Shown here: positions 1 through 5,451 of the stretch, piece after piece
Numbering within the stretch: position 1 is the first letter of the stretch
How the letters are laid out: every line of letters starts with the position of its first letter
NCBI GenBank assembly: GCA_900756945.1
Contig: CAAELZ010000005.1
Location: forward strand, 1-5,575
Origin: an uncultured Collinsella sp.
GTDB taxonomy: Bacteria > Actinomycetota > Coriobacteriia > Coriobacteriales > Coriobacteriaceae
Direction of reading: 5' to 3'
DNA: 5,575 nt
The notes under the pieces: model-generated
The model's input: the letters and a program-made list of their open reading frames with translations, nothing else
Told to the model about the DNA's origin: nothing
Database searches by the model: none
Position numbers and translations under genes: made by a program

Positions 1-19
1 GGGCCGGCCGATCCGGCCC
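1..19. terminator. GC-rich hairpin, possible end of an off-window gene
   Basis: A 7-bp perfect stem (1-7 with 13-19) closes a 5-nt loop. The shape fits the hairpin of an intrinsic terminator, but no T-tract follows on the forward strand and the other side is off the window. It may instead be part of a larger structure cut by the window edge. Confidence 0.3.
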
Positions 20-33
20 TCAGGGTATCGGGT

Positions 34-71
34 TCCCACATTCATCCGTACATGTACGGATGAATGTGGGA
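34..71. repeat. 38-bp perfect palindrome
   Basis: The segment reads the same on both strands over its full 38 bp, with its centre between bases 52 and 53 and no unpaired loop. The core at 48-57 is GTACATGTAC and the arms end in TCCCACATTC. No T-tract flanks it, so it is not a standard intrinsic terminator. It could be a binding site for a symmetric dimer, a cruciform-forming element, or a factor-dependent or bidirectional stop. It lies about 60 bp upstream of the tRNA promoter. Confidence 0.85.
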
Positions 72-133
72 GGTGTTCGGATAAAGTCGATAATCAAGGA
101 ATTCCACAATGTAAGCGATTTTTAAAAATGTTC

Positions 134-162
134 TTGCCACCGAGTTCAGGCTCCGTTATATT
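134..162 (+). promoter_or_regulatory. Sigma70-type promoter of tRNA-Val
   Basis: The -35 box TTGCCA (134-139) and -10 box TATATT (157-162) are separated by the ideal 17 bp. Transcription should begin near 169, leaving a short 5' leader of about 23 nt before the tRNA. The downstream CGCGCTTGCGC stretch is GC-rich, as is common at stable-RNA promoters. Confidence 0.75.
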
Positions 163-191
163 ATCCCTTGCGCGCTTGCGCACCCTTGATC

Positions 192-266
192 GGGCGTTTA
201 GCTCAGGGGGAGAGCGCTTCCCTGACACGGAAGAGGTCAGAAGTTCAAATCTTCTAACGCCCACCA
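192..266 (+). tRNA. tRNA-Val (anticodon GAC), CCA encoded
   Basis: The full cloverleaf can be folded by eye. The 7-bp acceptor stem GGGCGTT (192-198) pairs with AACGCCC (256-262). The D stem is GCTC (201-204) with GAGC (212-215). The anticodon stem CTTCC (217-221) pairs with GGAAG (229-233) around the loop CTGACAC, giving anticodon GAC at 224-226, which reads GUC and GUU valine codons. The T stem AGAAG (239-243) pairs with CTTCT (251-255) around TTCAAAT. The discriminator is A263 and CCA is encoded at 264-266. The gene is a single-tRNA unit with its own promoter and terminator. Confidence 0.97.
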
Positions 267-274
267 AATGTTCG

Positions 275-311
275 CAGCTCAGAGGCTATGTCCTCTGGGC
301 TGTTTTGTTTT
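275..311 (+). terminator. Intrinsic terminator of the tRNA-Val unit
   Basis: An 11-bp stem (275-285 with 292-302, one G-U pair) closes a 6-nt loop and is followed by the T-rich run TTTTGTTTT (303-311). It starts 9 bp after the tRNA CCA end. Confidence 0.9.
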
Positions 312-601
312 ATGTCGCTAAATCCGCTGGCAGTTCCAACCGTCATCGCAACGTAACATCAATTCACCTGACGAATGGCAGCCAAATATATTCAATACCC
401 CAACATCAACAATAGCCAGGCACAAAACTGCGCCGCAAGCTGCTCCAACCGCCCAACTGGTCAAAAGCCGACCATCTACTTGCCAATTTATCTAACGGCG
501 TAACCAAGCAGTCCGCGCCGCAACTTCTCAACAAAACGCCGCGATGTCTGCGCCCTGCGGTATCCTTGAGCCACTCGCACCTGCAGCACCAAGGAGCCGC
601 C
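312..601. other. Intergenic region upstream of the DUF5710-like gene
   Basis: I see no convincing gene in these 290 bases. Open frames crossing it on either strand have low-complexity, arginine- or serine-rich translations and no ribosome site. A weak promoter candidate for the forward gene is TTCACC (363-368), 18 bp, TATATT (387-392), which would give a leader of about 200 nt. The only clear signal is the ribosome site AAGGAG at 591-596. Confidence 0.4.
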
Positions 602-1288
602 ATGCGCACCGAGCTCGATGTCCCCTTTTCGCACAAAGAAGAAGCCAAGGCGCTGGGCGCCAAATGGGACCGGACCAAGAAGATCTGGTATGTACCCAGC
701 GGCGTCAACCCCGAGCCTTTTGCCGAGTGGCTGCCCGGTGTTGACCGATCCGACCCCTCAGCGCCGTATATATATCTAGTACTGGGCAAGCGCGAGTGCT
801 GGAAGTGTCACAAAGAGACCTCGGTCGCGGCCTTCGGCATTCCCTATCGAACCGATGACGACAAGGGCATCGCCATCGCGCACGCGCCCAACGAAGCCGG
901 GCACATTGCCATCGACACGGCCAACGCCAACGCACTCGCCATCGTGCCCGCTCTTGGCTGCGTGCCGGGCGAGATCCGCGACTATCTTTCTAAGCGCTGC
1001 GGCTACAAGCCCGTAGGCGCGCGAGCCTCCAAAGCCCCGTCGCTCGGCAACACGTGCACCAGTTGCGACGCGCTGCAAGGCAGCCGCTATCTGTTCGAGG
1101 AGCCCTCGTCCCCGTTTGCCCTCACTGCCATCAACAAGCTGCCGGCACTGGAGTTTGTACGCGTCGAAGTTGCCGGCGTCTTTGGCGTCCCGGCCACGCG
1201 CACCGACTTTGACCAGGCGCTCTTTACCTGGGCACGCGACCATCACGCCAAGTTCCACAAGCAGCTCGGTGAGGGGGTTTATTTATAG
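602..1288 (+). CDS. DUF5710-like domain protein with zinc-ribbon-type cysteine pairs
   Basis: The product is 228 aa and soluble, with no signal peptide or membrane segment. Residues 1-35 match the DUF5710 pattern: a short strand (ELDVPFSHKEEAKALGAKWD) followed by KKIWYVP. That module is known as an accessory domain in plasmid primase-type (TraC-like) and other DNA-associated proteins; its own role is not established. Further on there are two CxxC pairs, CWKC at 66-69 and CTSC at 152-155, spaced like a split zinc ribbon around a roughly 80-residue insert, plus lone cysteines at 120 and 133. The C-terminus (172-228) is unrecognised. The ATG at 602 is chosen because AAGGAG (591-596) sits just upstream; an in-frame ATG at 566 lacks a ribosome site. 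The gene stands alone and faces the reverse-strand pair, with a 38-bp gap between stops. A metal-binding, nucleic-acid-related role is an inference only. Confidence 0.85.
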   Translation: MRTELDVPFSHKEEAKALGAKWDRTKKIWYVPSGVNPEPFAEWLPGVDRSDPSAPYIYLVLGKRECWKCHKETSVAAFGIPYRTDDDKGIAIAHAPNEAGHIAIDTANANALAIVPALGCVPGEIRDYLSKRCGYKPVGARASKAPSLGNTCTSCDALQGSRYLFEEPSSPFALTAINKLPALEFVRVEVAGVFGVPATRTDFDQALFTWARDHHAKFHKQLGEGVYL

Positions 1289-1326
1289 GGACAGAGATGC
1301 CTTCACAGCCAGCTCCTCCGCATCAC

Positions 1327-1611
1327 CTATCCCTCGTCGCCGGCGTCGTACACGATATCGAGGCCACAAACAGGGCATTTCTCCTGATACACCGGCATAT
1401 GAACGCCTGTCCGTTTTCTCACTTCGTCGCTAAGTCTGTCGCACGCATCGATGAACCGAATGTCGAGGCACGGTATTTGCGAGCCGCAGCAAGGACAGGC
1501 GACGACAAACGACCCGCAATCAACTTCTACGCTCGGAAACATTTTGTTGTCTATAAGGGCGCACGGCAGTTTTCCGTACTTCCCCATCGCAATATCGCCT
1601 CGCCAGCTCAC
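1327..1611 (-). CDS. Small CxxC zinc-ribbon-like protein, translationally coupled
   Basis: The product is 94 aa from a GTG start at 1611-1609. The cysteine motifs ACPCCGSQ and KCPVCGLD, about 40 residues apart, are typical of a zinc ribbon or rubredoxin-like knuckle. No catalytic motif is seen and I do not recognise the family. The start is chosen because AGGGGAG lies 5 nt upstream and because GTG shares bases with the TGA stop of the preceding gene (GTGA), a classic coupling arrangement. The frame stays open upstream to another GTG at 1683, which would add 24 residues but has no ribosome site. The alternative is that this is the C-terminal part of one longer protein split by a frameshift within 1608-1683. 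The strong ribosome site at the overlap makes separate genes the better reading. Confidence 0.7.
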   Translation of the reverse strand: MSWRGDIAMGKYGKLPCALIDNKMFPSVEVDCGSFVVACPCCGSQIPCLDIRFIDACDRLSDEVRKRTGVHMPVYQEKCPVCGLDIVYDAGDEG

Positions 1612-2177
1612 GTTCGCTCCCCTCTCGCTATACAAATCAGGGAGAGCATGCACCGGCAGGCGTGTGCGAGATTGCATCGCCACGCGATCCGATCAAACAG
1701 CACGATCGTAAAAGACCGCCAAAGCCAAATTTCATCGTCGGTCGCACCCTGTCCGGCAAACTCAATATCGACAGGTATGTGCTTCAGATAACTCATGTCG
1801 GGCGCAAAACGAGGGTCCGGTCCGCCTTTATGAACAGGACCGTGCAGAACAAACCATCCGTTTTCGGGCTCGAACCGCTCAACAAACGCAAGGCCGAGCA
1901 CCTTATAGCCCACCTCGGTTGCAAATATGACTCCGACTGGGACGTCACATTCCATGCAGTTGAGCATTTTACGGTTGTAATTCTGGTCTCGAAAACCAAC
2001 GGTACCCGGCGCTTGAACCGAGTACTTAATGACCCACGTACCATCGTCCAAATAGAGCGGAGGCACATTGTTGATGCTCTCGGTTTGCCGCTGGCGCGCT
2101 TGTACCCCGCTACCCCACTCCCCTGTATACTGATGTAGCACGTGTTTCATCCGGGCTTGTTGGGCCGGATTGTTCAT
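1608..2177 (-). CDS. Unrecognised protein, first gene of the coupled reverse pair
   Basis: The product is up to 189 aa. The central region (about residues 43-125: DDGTWVIKY, then NCMECDVPVGVIF, YKVLGLAFVERF, NGWFVLHGP) has the alternating strand-and-turn character of a compact beta-rich domain. It weakly resembles, by memory only, the N-terminal domain found ahead of the HNH nuclease in some restriction-type proteins. No HNH or other catalytic motif follows here. The last 25 residues are unusually rich in cysteine (WRCNLAHACRCMLSLIC), which could be real or the mark of a frame change. The ATG at 2177 has no ribosome site, so a later start such as ATG 2150 or GTG 2066 is possible. It sits head to head with the forward gene at 2189 and overlaps the next gene by 4 bp. 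The function is unknown. Confidence 0.65.
   Translation of the reverse strand: MNNPAQQARMKHVLHQYTGEWGSGVQARQRQTESINNVPPLYLDDGTWVIKYSVQAPGTVGFRDQNYNRKMLNCMECDVPVGVIFATEVGYKVLGLAFVERFEPENGWFVLHGPVHKGGPDPRFAPDMSYLKHIPVDIEFAGQGATDDEIWLWRSFTIVLFDRIAWRCNLAHACRCMLSLICIARGERT
2126..2131 (+). promoter_or_regulatory. Possible -10 box for the forward gene at 2189
   Basis: TATACT lies 57 bp upstream of the ATG at 2189. The best -35 candidate, TTGTAC at 2100-2105, is 20 bp away, which is too far for a standard promoter. The site lies inside the 5' part of the reverse-strand gene if that gene starts at 2177. Confidence 0.3.
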
Positions 2178-2188
2178 GGGAGGGTCTT

Positions 2189-2680
2189 ATGGCTGCTTCG
2201 AATCCGCCTAAGGGGAGCGTTTCTTCTTCGTCCATCAAGCCGGTTACGCGCAAGGCCGTGCGTTGCCAGCGCGAGGTCGCCTGGCTTGTCACACAGGCGG
2301 CGGGCAGGCTTGTGGCGACCACTCAGGACGTCAATGCGCCTACGCCGAGCTTTGTGTTAGCGGCGGCGCTGGATTTTGTGCGCCAATTGGAGCTTGCCGC
2401 ACAGAATGCCAGCGGCCACCTCGACTACCAGAATGTTATGGCGCCCGACCTGCAAACGTTCTGCCACATGGCCAAGTTGCCCGCCGCGCCCAATGCGCTT
2501 TCGGACGTAGGCTACATGTTTACGCTTTCGGGCGCGGACCTTATCCGTGACATCTATGCATACTGCAGTGAGCTCGCCGAGCGTCACGTCTTTGGCACGG
2601 CTGAAGTCAAACCGGGAAATGTCATCAAGCTGGTTCTTAGGCTGTTCTTGATGGACGGGTTCGGGGCCATGCCGGCGTAA
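2189..2680 (+). CDS. Hypothetical protein, mostly helical
   Basis: The product is 163 aa and I do not recognise it. It has a serine-rich basic N-terminal tail (residues 1-25), then amphipathic stretches likely to be helices (28-46, 53-76, 105-135, 142-156). No signal peptide, membrane span, metal-binding cluster or nucleotide-binding motif is visible; the three cysteines (26, 92, 126) are scattered. The start is well supported: GGGAGGG at 2178-2184 sits 4 nt before the ATG. It is convergent with the AlbA_2 gene, with 100 bp between stops and no clear intrinsic terminator there. It is divergent from the reverse pair, with only 11 bp between the annotated starts. Codon use and GC look like those of its neighbours. 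Confidence 0.75.
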   Translation: MAASNPPKGSVSSSSIKPVTRKAVRCQREVAWLVTQAAGRLVATTQDVNAPTPSFVLAAALDFVRQLELAAQNASGHLDYQNVMAPDLQTFCHMAKLPAAPNALSDVGYMFTLSGADLIRDIYAYCSELAERHVFGTAEVKPGNVIKLVLRLFLMDGFGAMPA

Positions 2681-2780
2681 GCCGAGTCTTTAGCACCACC
2701 GTCGACTGAGCAACAACCGCTTTACCTTAGTGGGCGCCAATTGAGGGTCAATTATTGGGTTGCCTCGTCCACTAACGCAT

Positions 2781-4247
2781 TTATTCCACGCGCTCTGATA
2801 GTCGATATTTGCGGTTGCGGCTCGTCGCCGGCGCCGTGGGCTCAAGCTCGCCTTGAGCAATGAGCGCGTTGACGCGCGACCTAACCTGGGAAATTGTAAG
2901 CTCCGTGCGTTCTGCCAGCTCACGCGTCCCCAGCTCGCCGTAATGTTTGAGTGCCGTCACAATTAAGCCCCCGCCATGATCGACCGGCTCGATCTTTGAA
3001 CGGTAAAGTACGACCTTGAACCGATCGAACCCCGGGCAGAACAGGGGCTCGGCCAGACCATGCGCGCGCATGGCATCGATCATCATCGGGATGCCCGAGC
3101 CATTGCCCTCAGCCGGCGAACCTGCGCCATCCGGCAGCGGGACAATCGACATGAGTTTCACGAGCGTCGCGTTACGGCATCGGGAGCTGCCGTCAAACAA
3201 GTTCTCGCGAGTCTTCCCTCCATAAAGGCCGCCGGGATTCGTCACCTCGATACGGTCGTCAAAAACGTCGACGGTGATCGATTGCCCACAGAACCGATCC
3301 CCGTATTCCCTGTGGATAACCGCGTTGGCGACTGCCTCGCGCAGGACCTCCTCGGGAATCTCCAGCGAGTCGATACGCGAGATGCCTTGGACGGTCGAGG
3401 TGCGGCGCAGGTTTTTGGCGACAGCCGCGACAGTATCCGAAATCATCTCGCCCAGGGTGCCCTCGCAGACTGTGCGGTCCATAAATCTTAGCGGTCCCGC
3501 AGCGCCCTTTTGAGTTCCCGCATGGACAGCCACATCAATGAAGAGCTTGGGATAGAACTGCTGAGGGTAAACGCCCGCGGCAAGGAGGCCGGCCTTGGTA
3601 ACATTGCCCTGGAAGTCGAGGAGATTCAGGCGCTCCATCTTTGTCTTCTTGTCCGTCGCACCACGCATCGCTCGAGGCGTCAACGAATAGGCGCGTTCTA
3701 TCGTGCGGTCGACCAGCGACTCGTCGAGATCGCCCACACTCGTGCCGGGCACCGCATCGCGATCGCTAGGACTCGTCCGTTCGTATGACGACAGTGCCAA
3801 AACCTCGGTCGACGAAAGGGGCACGTCTTTGTCATCGACGCGCTTGTAGCTGCCGCCCTGGGCGCCCCGCTCTATTACATAGCAAGGCTTGCTCGACGGG
3901 TCGAGCTCCTCAATCGTGATGACCAGAACCACGGTGCCCTGGAGCTCCACGCGCTCAATGGTGTATTTGGGCGGATTGGCCAGCTTTCCGCGACCGCCGG
4001 CATCGCCCATGCCCGCCACGAATTGGTTGAGCACTTTCTCGGTCTCAAAGTTTGTAACTGGGACAAAACCCGCGTGCTCGCTCACTCCGAGTACGATGAT
4101 GCCGCCGGCGGTGTTTGCGAAAGCGCTGACCGTTTCCCATACGTCGCGGGAAAGTGTCGTGGCGCTCTCCTTGACATCGACGTTAAGATCGTCCGAGCCC
4201 ATGCGTCTTAAAGACTCGAGCAAACCGGCCAGCTCGTTTTCGTTCAT
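2781..4247 (-). CDS. AlbA_2 (Schlafen-type) / GHKL ATP-binding / winged-helix regulator
   Basis: The product is 488 aa, a normal length for this family, which is often named a putative transcriptional regulator or 'RecG-like' ATP-binding protein. Residues about 22-135 form the AlbA_2 domain (VDVKES, then SAFANTAGGIIVLGV at 41-55). Residues about 300-415 form a GHKL-type ATPase fold: EAVANAVIHREY at 304-315 carries the Mg-binding Asn in the N box, NPGGL at 337-341 follows the IEV strand, and GNGSGIP at 381-387 is the glycine-rich lid. Residues 426-488 look like a winged helix (GTRELAERTELTISQVRSRV). The family is known for likely nucleic-acid binding, and some relatives act in phage defence or gene control; the target here is unknown. 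The ATG at 4247 is preferred over the in-frame GTG at 4253 because AAGGGA (4260-4255) is 7 nt upstream of the ATG but only 1 nt from the GTG. Its leader carries the duplicated TATCTCTCGT modules, suggesting autoregulation. Confidence 0.93.
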   Translation of the reverse strand: MNENELAGLLESLRRMGSDDLNVDVKESATTLSRDVWETVSAFANTAGGIIVLGVSEHAGFVPVTNFETEKVLNQFVAGMGDAGGRGKLANPPKYTIERVELQGTVVLVITIEELDPSSKPCYVIERGAQGGSYKRVDDKDVPLSSTEVLALSSYERTSPSDRDAVPGTSVGDLDESLVDRTIERAYSLTPRAMRGATDKKTKMERLNLLDFQGNVTKAGLLAAGVYPQQFYPKLFIDVAVHAGTQKGAAGPLRFMDRTVCEGTLGEMISDTVAAVAKNLRRTSTVQGISRIDSLEIPEEVLREAVANAVIHREYGDRFCGQSITVDVFDDRIEVTNPGGLYGGKTRENLFDGSSRCRNATLVKLMSIVPLPDGAGSPAEGNGSGIPMMIDAMRAHGLAEPLFCPGFDRFKVVLYRSKIEPVDHGGGLIVTALKHYGELGTRELAERTELTISQVRSRVNALIAQGELEPTAPATSRNRKYRLSERVE

Positions 4248-4269
4248 CTGCACGTCCCTTCGCTTGGTC

Positions 4270-4287
4270 CTGCGGAGAATGCCGCAG
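4270..4287 (-). promoter_or_regulatory. Small hairpin in the leader of the AlbA_2 gene
   Basis: A 6-bp GC-rich stem (4270-4275 with 4282-4287, CTGCGG/CCGCAG) with a 6-nt loop lies 9 bp upstream of the ribosome site. It could affect translation or be incidental; no T-tract follows. Confidence 0.3.
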
Positions 4288-4310
4288 ACGGATTTCCCTC
4301 GTCTCTCAGT

Positions 4311-4379
4311 TATCTCTCGTAATTATCTCTCGTCTTTCTGTTATCTCTCGTATTAGATATGAGTGAAAGATGAGAGATA
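4311..4379. repeat. Operator-like module 1: three direct plus one inverted TATCTCTCGT
   Basis: Exact copies of TATCTCTCGT start at 4311, 4324 and 4342, and an inverted copy with one mismatch (ATGAGAGATA) lies at 4370-4379. The starts are 13, 18 and 28 bp apart. A further partial copy (TATCTCT) begins at 4383. The module ends 63 bp upstream of the AlbA_2 gene's ATG, inside its predicted leader. Units 3 and 4 could also pair as a hairpin in RNA. See module 2 at 4475-4543. Confidence 0.9.
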
Positions 4380-4398
4380 AGATATCTCTACCTGCTTC

Positions 4399-4427
4399 AT
4401 TAAATCATGTTTTTGCTGGTGGAACAA
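4399..4427 (-). promoter_or_regulatory. Candidate promoter of the AlbA_2 gene, between the two repeat modules
   Basis: On the reverse strand TTGTTC (4427-4422) and TTTAAT (4404-4399) are separated by 17 bp, giving a start near 4392 and a leader of about 145 nt that includes module 1. Module 2 lies upstream, ending about 47 bp before the -35 box. Neither box is perfect and other AT-rich starts are possible. Confidence 0.45.
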
Positions 4428-4474
4428 TCGATATTGAGACAATACCATGGTTGCTTGTCTCTTTGCTGCTGAGC

Positions 4475-4543
4475 TATCTCTCGTAATTATCTCTCGTCTT
4501 TAATCTATCTCTCGTGTTAGTGACGAATGAGAGACGAGAGATG
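4475..4543. repeat. Operator-like module 2: same layout as module 1
   Basis: Exact copies of TATCTCTCGT start at 4475, 4488 and 4506, and an inverted copy with one mismatch (ACGAGAGATG) lies at 4534-4543. Every unit is exactly 164 bp from its partner in module 1. Over 69 bp the two modules match at 57 positions by my count, with the first 27 bp identical. The mismatches fall mostly between units, as expected if the units are protein-binding sites under selection. Confidence 0.9.
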
Positions 4544-4591
4544 CGTGAGTGATGCATGAGCGTGGATTATTGGACGGTCGGAAAATCCCTC

Positions 4592-4631
4592 AAACAAAAA
4601 ACGGGGTCGGCCTTACGCCGAGCCCCGTTTT
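4592..4631 (-). terminator. Intrinsic terminator after the PTS remnant
   Basis: The stem (4598-4611 with 4617-4631, one bulged base) closes the loop at 4612-4616. On the reverse strand it is followed by a T-run (4600-4595) and GTTTG. It lies 46 bp past the stop of the PTS pseudogene. The flanking TTTT on the other side could let it work weakly in the forward direction too. Confidence 0.85.
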
Positions 4632-4676
4632 CAAACGGTCAGTTAGTTATCCAACGCGCGAGCATAGCAGTCAACA

Positions 4677-5376
4677 TTACGCCGCCGCGAACACTCCCAA
4701 GCCCGTTCCGATGATGCAGATTGCGAAGATGCCCAAGATGATCCAAATGGTCTTGACGCCCTTTTTATAGAGGGCAACGCAAGCGAACGTTGCCAGCAAG
4801 GGCAGCAGACCGGGGAAGATCGAATCGAACAGATCCTGCAGGACAATCTCCGAACCACCCACGTCAAAGGTCAAAGCCGTGGACAGCGAGACCTGTGCCG
4901 CAATCATGGCGCCGATAACGGTCATTCCGAGGACACCGGCAGCATGCGTCATGCGAGACATAAGGTTGCTCTCTTCGGACTGCTGCAAAAACTTGGTTCC
5001 CAAGTCGTAACCCAGATGGGCGGCGACGATACGCGTTGCAAAGTTAATCACGGAGTAGAGAAGGAAGACGGAGACGGGAAGGGCGAGCGCGACGGCAGTT
5101 GCCGTGCCTGTACCCGTAATGACGGCAAACGCGCAGCCAAGCACGCCGGAGGTATAGACCTCGGGAGGAACCGCCGCGCCGACCATGATGGCACCCATGA
5201 ACATGGACTCCAAGGCAGCACCAACGATAACGCCCTGTTGAACGTCACCAAGAATCAAGCCAACGAACAGCTCGTAAACAACGGACGGCCAGGCATTGTA
5301 ATGCCAAATAACTGCTCGTCCATGGACGCCATAATGCGACCAGTGCAACTAGGAGGTACTGGGCAACTATTTTGAT
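4677..5376 (-). pseudogene. Mannose-family PTS permease remnant: EIIC N-part fused to EIID C-part, frameshifted
   Basis: Mannose-family EIIC and EIID are separate membrane subunits of about 260-280 aa that together carry a sugar through the membrane. Here one open frame (from 5278 to 4677) begins with EIIC sequence (LFVGLILGDVQQGVIVGAALE, then MGAAVPPE-like and TGTGTATAVALALP). It then passes, near residues 90-103 of the open frame, into the second half of an EIID (ATRIVAAHLGYDLG, then HAAGVLGMTVIGAMI, LFDSIFPGLLPLLATFAC and a hydrophobic tail). Roughly the last two thirds of EIIC and the first half of EIID are absent. The EIIC start is also broken: adding back one G near 5329 and one near 5279 restores QYLLVALVALW-ASMDEQLFGIT-PGRPL-VYELFVGL. 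The expected start codon position (5376-5374) reads ATC. The open frame begins only at a TTG without a ribosome site. The product cannot be a normal permease. No EIIA or EIIB gene is present in the window. Confidence 0.88.
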
Positions 5377-5393
5377 TAACCCCAGTAATAAGC

Positions 5394-5428
5394 CTGCAGG
5401 CGAGACGTTCAGCACGTCTCGCCTGCAG
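5394..5428. repeat. Perfect 15-bp stem hairpin upstream of the PTS remnant
   Basis: The arms CTGCAGGCGAGACGT (5394-5408) and its exact complement (5414-5428) flank the 5-nt loop TCAGC. It lies 23 bp past the stop of the reverse-strand gene at 5452, so it may terminate that gene. The reverse-strand sequence after it (GCTTATTACTG) is only weakly T-rich, so a factor-assisted or non-terminator role is possible. Confidence 0.8.
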
Positions 5429-5451
5429 ACAACAGCAGCAATTTGAAAGGA

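Noticed and set aside
192..266. tRNA-Val as an integration site
   Set aside because: The 3' end of the tRNA is not repeated elsewhere in the window and no integrase is present.
128..415. 95-aa forward open frame
   Set aside because: It runs across the tRNA-Val promoter, the tRNA and its terminator.
1608..1683. Programmed ribosomal frameshift joining the two reverse frames
   Set aside because: No slippery heptamer is seen, and the ribosome site plus GTGA overlap explains the arrangement more simply.
1297..1791. 164-aa forward open frame
   Set aside because: The opposite strand encodes CPxCG zinc-ribbon motifs with good start signals; the forward translation has no recognisable pattern.
1662..2138. 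158-aa forward open frame
   Set aside because: It is antisense to the better-supported reverse gene and has no ribosome site.
2690..2780. Terminator between the convergent genes
   Set aside because: Only a weak imperfect repeat around 2739-2760 is visible, with no T-tract.
4311..4543. CRISPR array
   Set aside because: The units are 10 bp, irregularly spaced and include inverted copies; the gaps are too short for spacers and no cas gene is near.
4549..4770. 73-aa forward open frame
   Set aside because: It passes through the PTS terminator and then runs antisense to the EIID remnant.
4677..5348. Intact 223-aa PTS subunit starting at TTG 5348
   Set aside because: The first 23 or so residues from that start are out-of-frame sequence, no ribosome site is present, and the body is an EIIC-EIID chimera.
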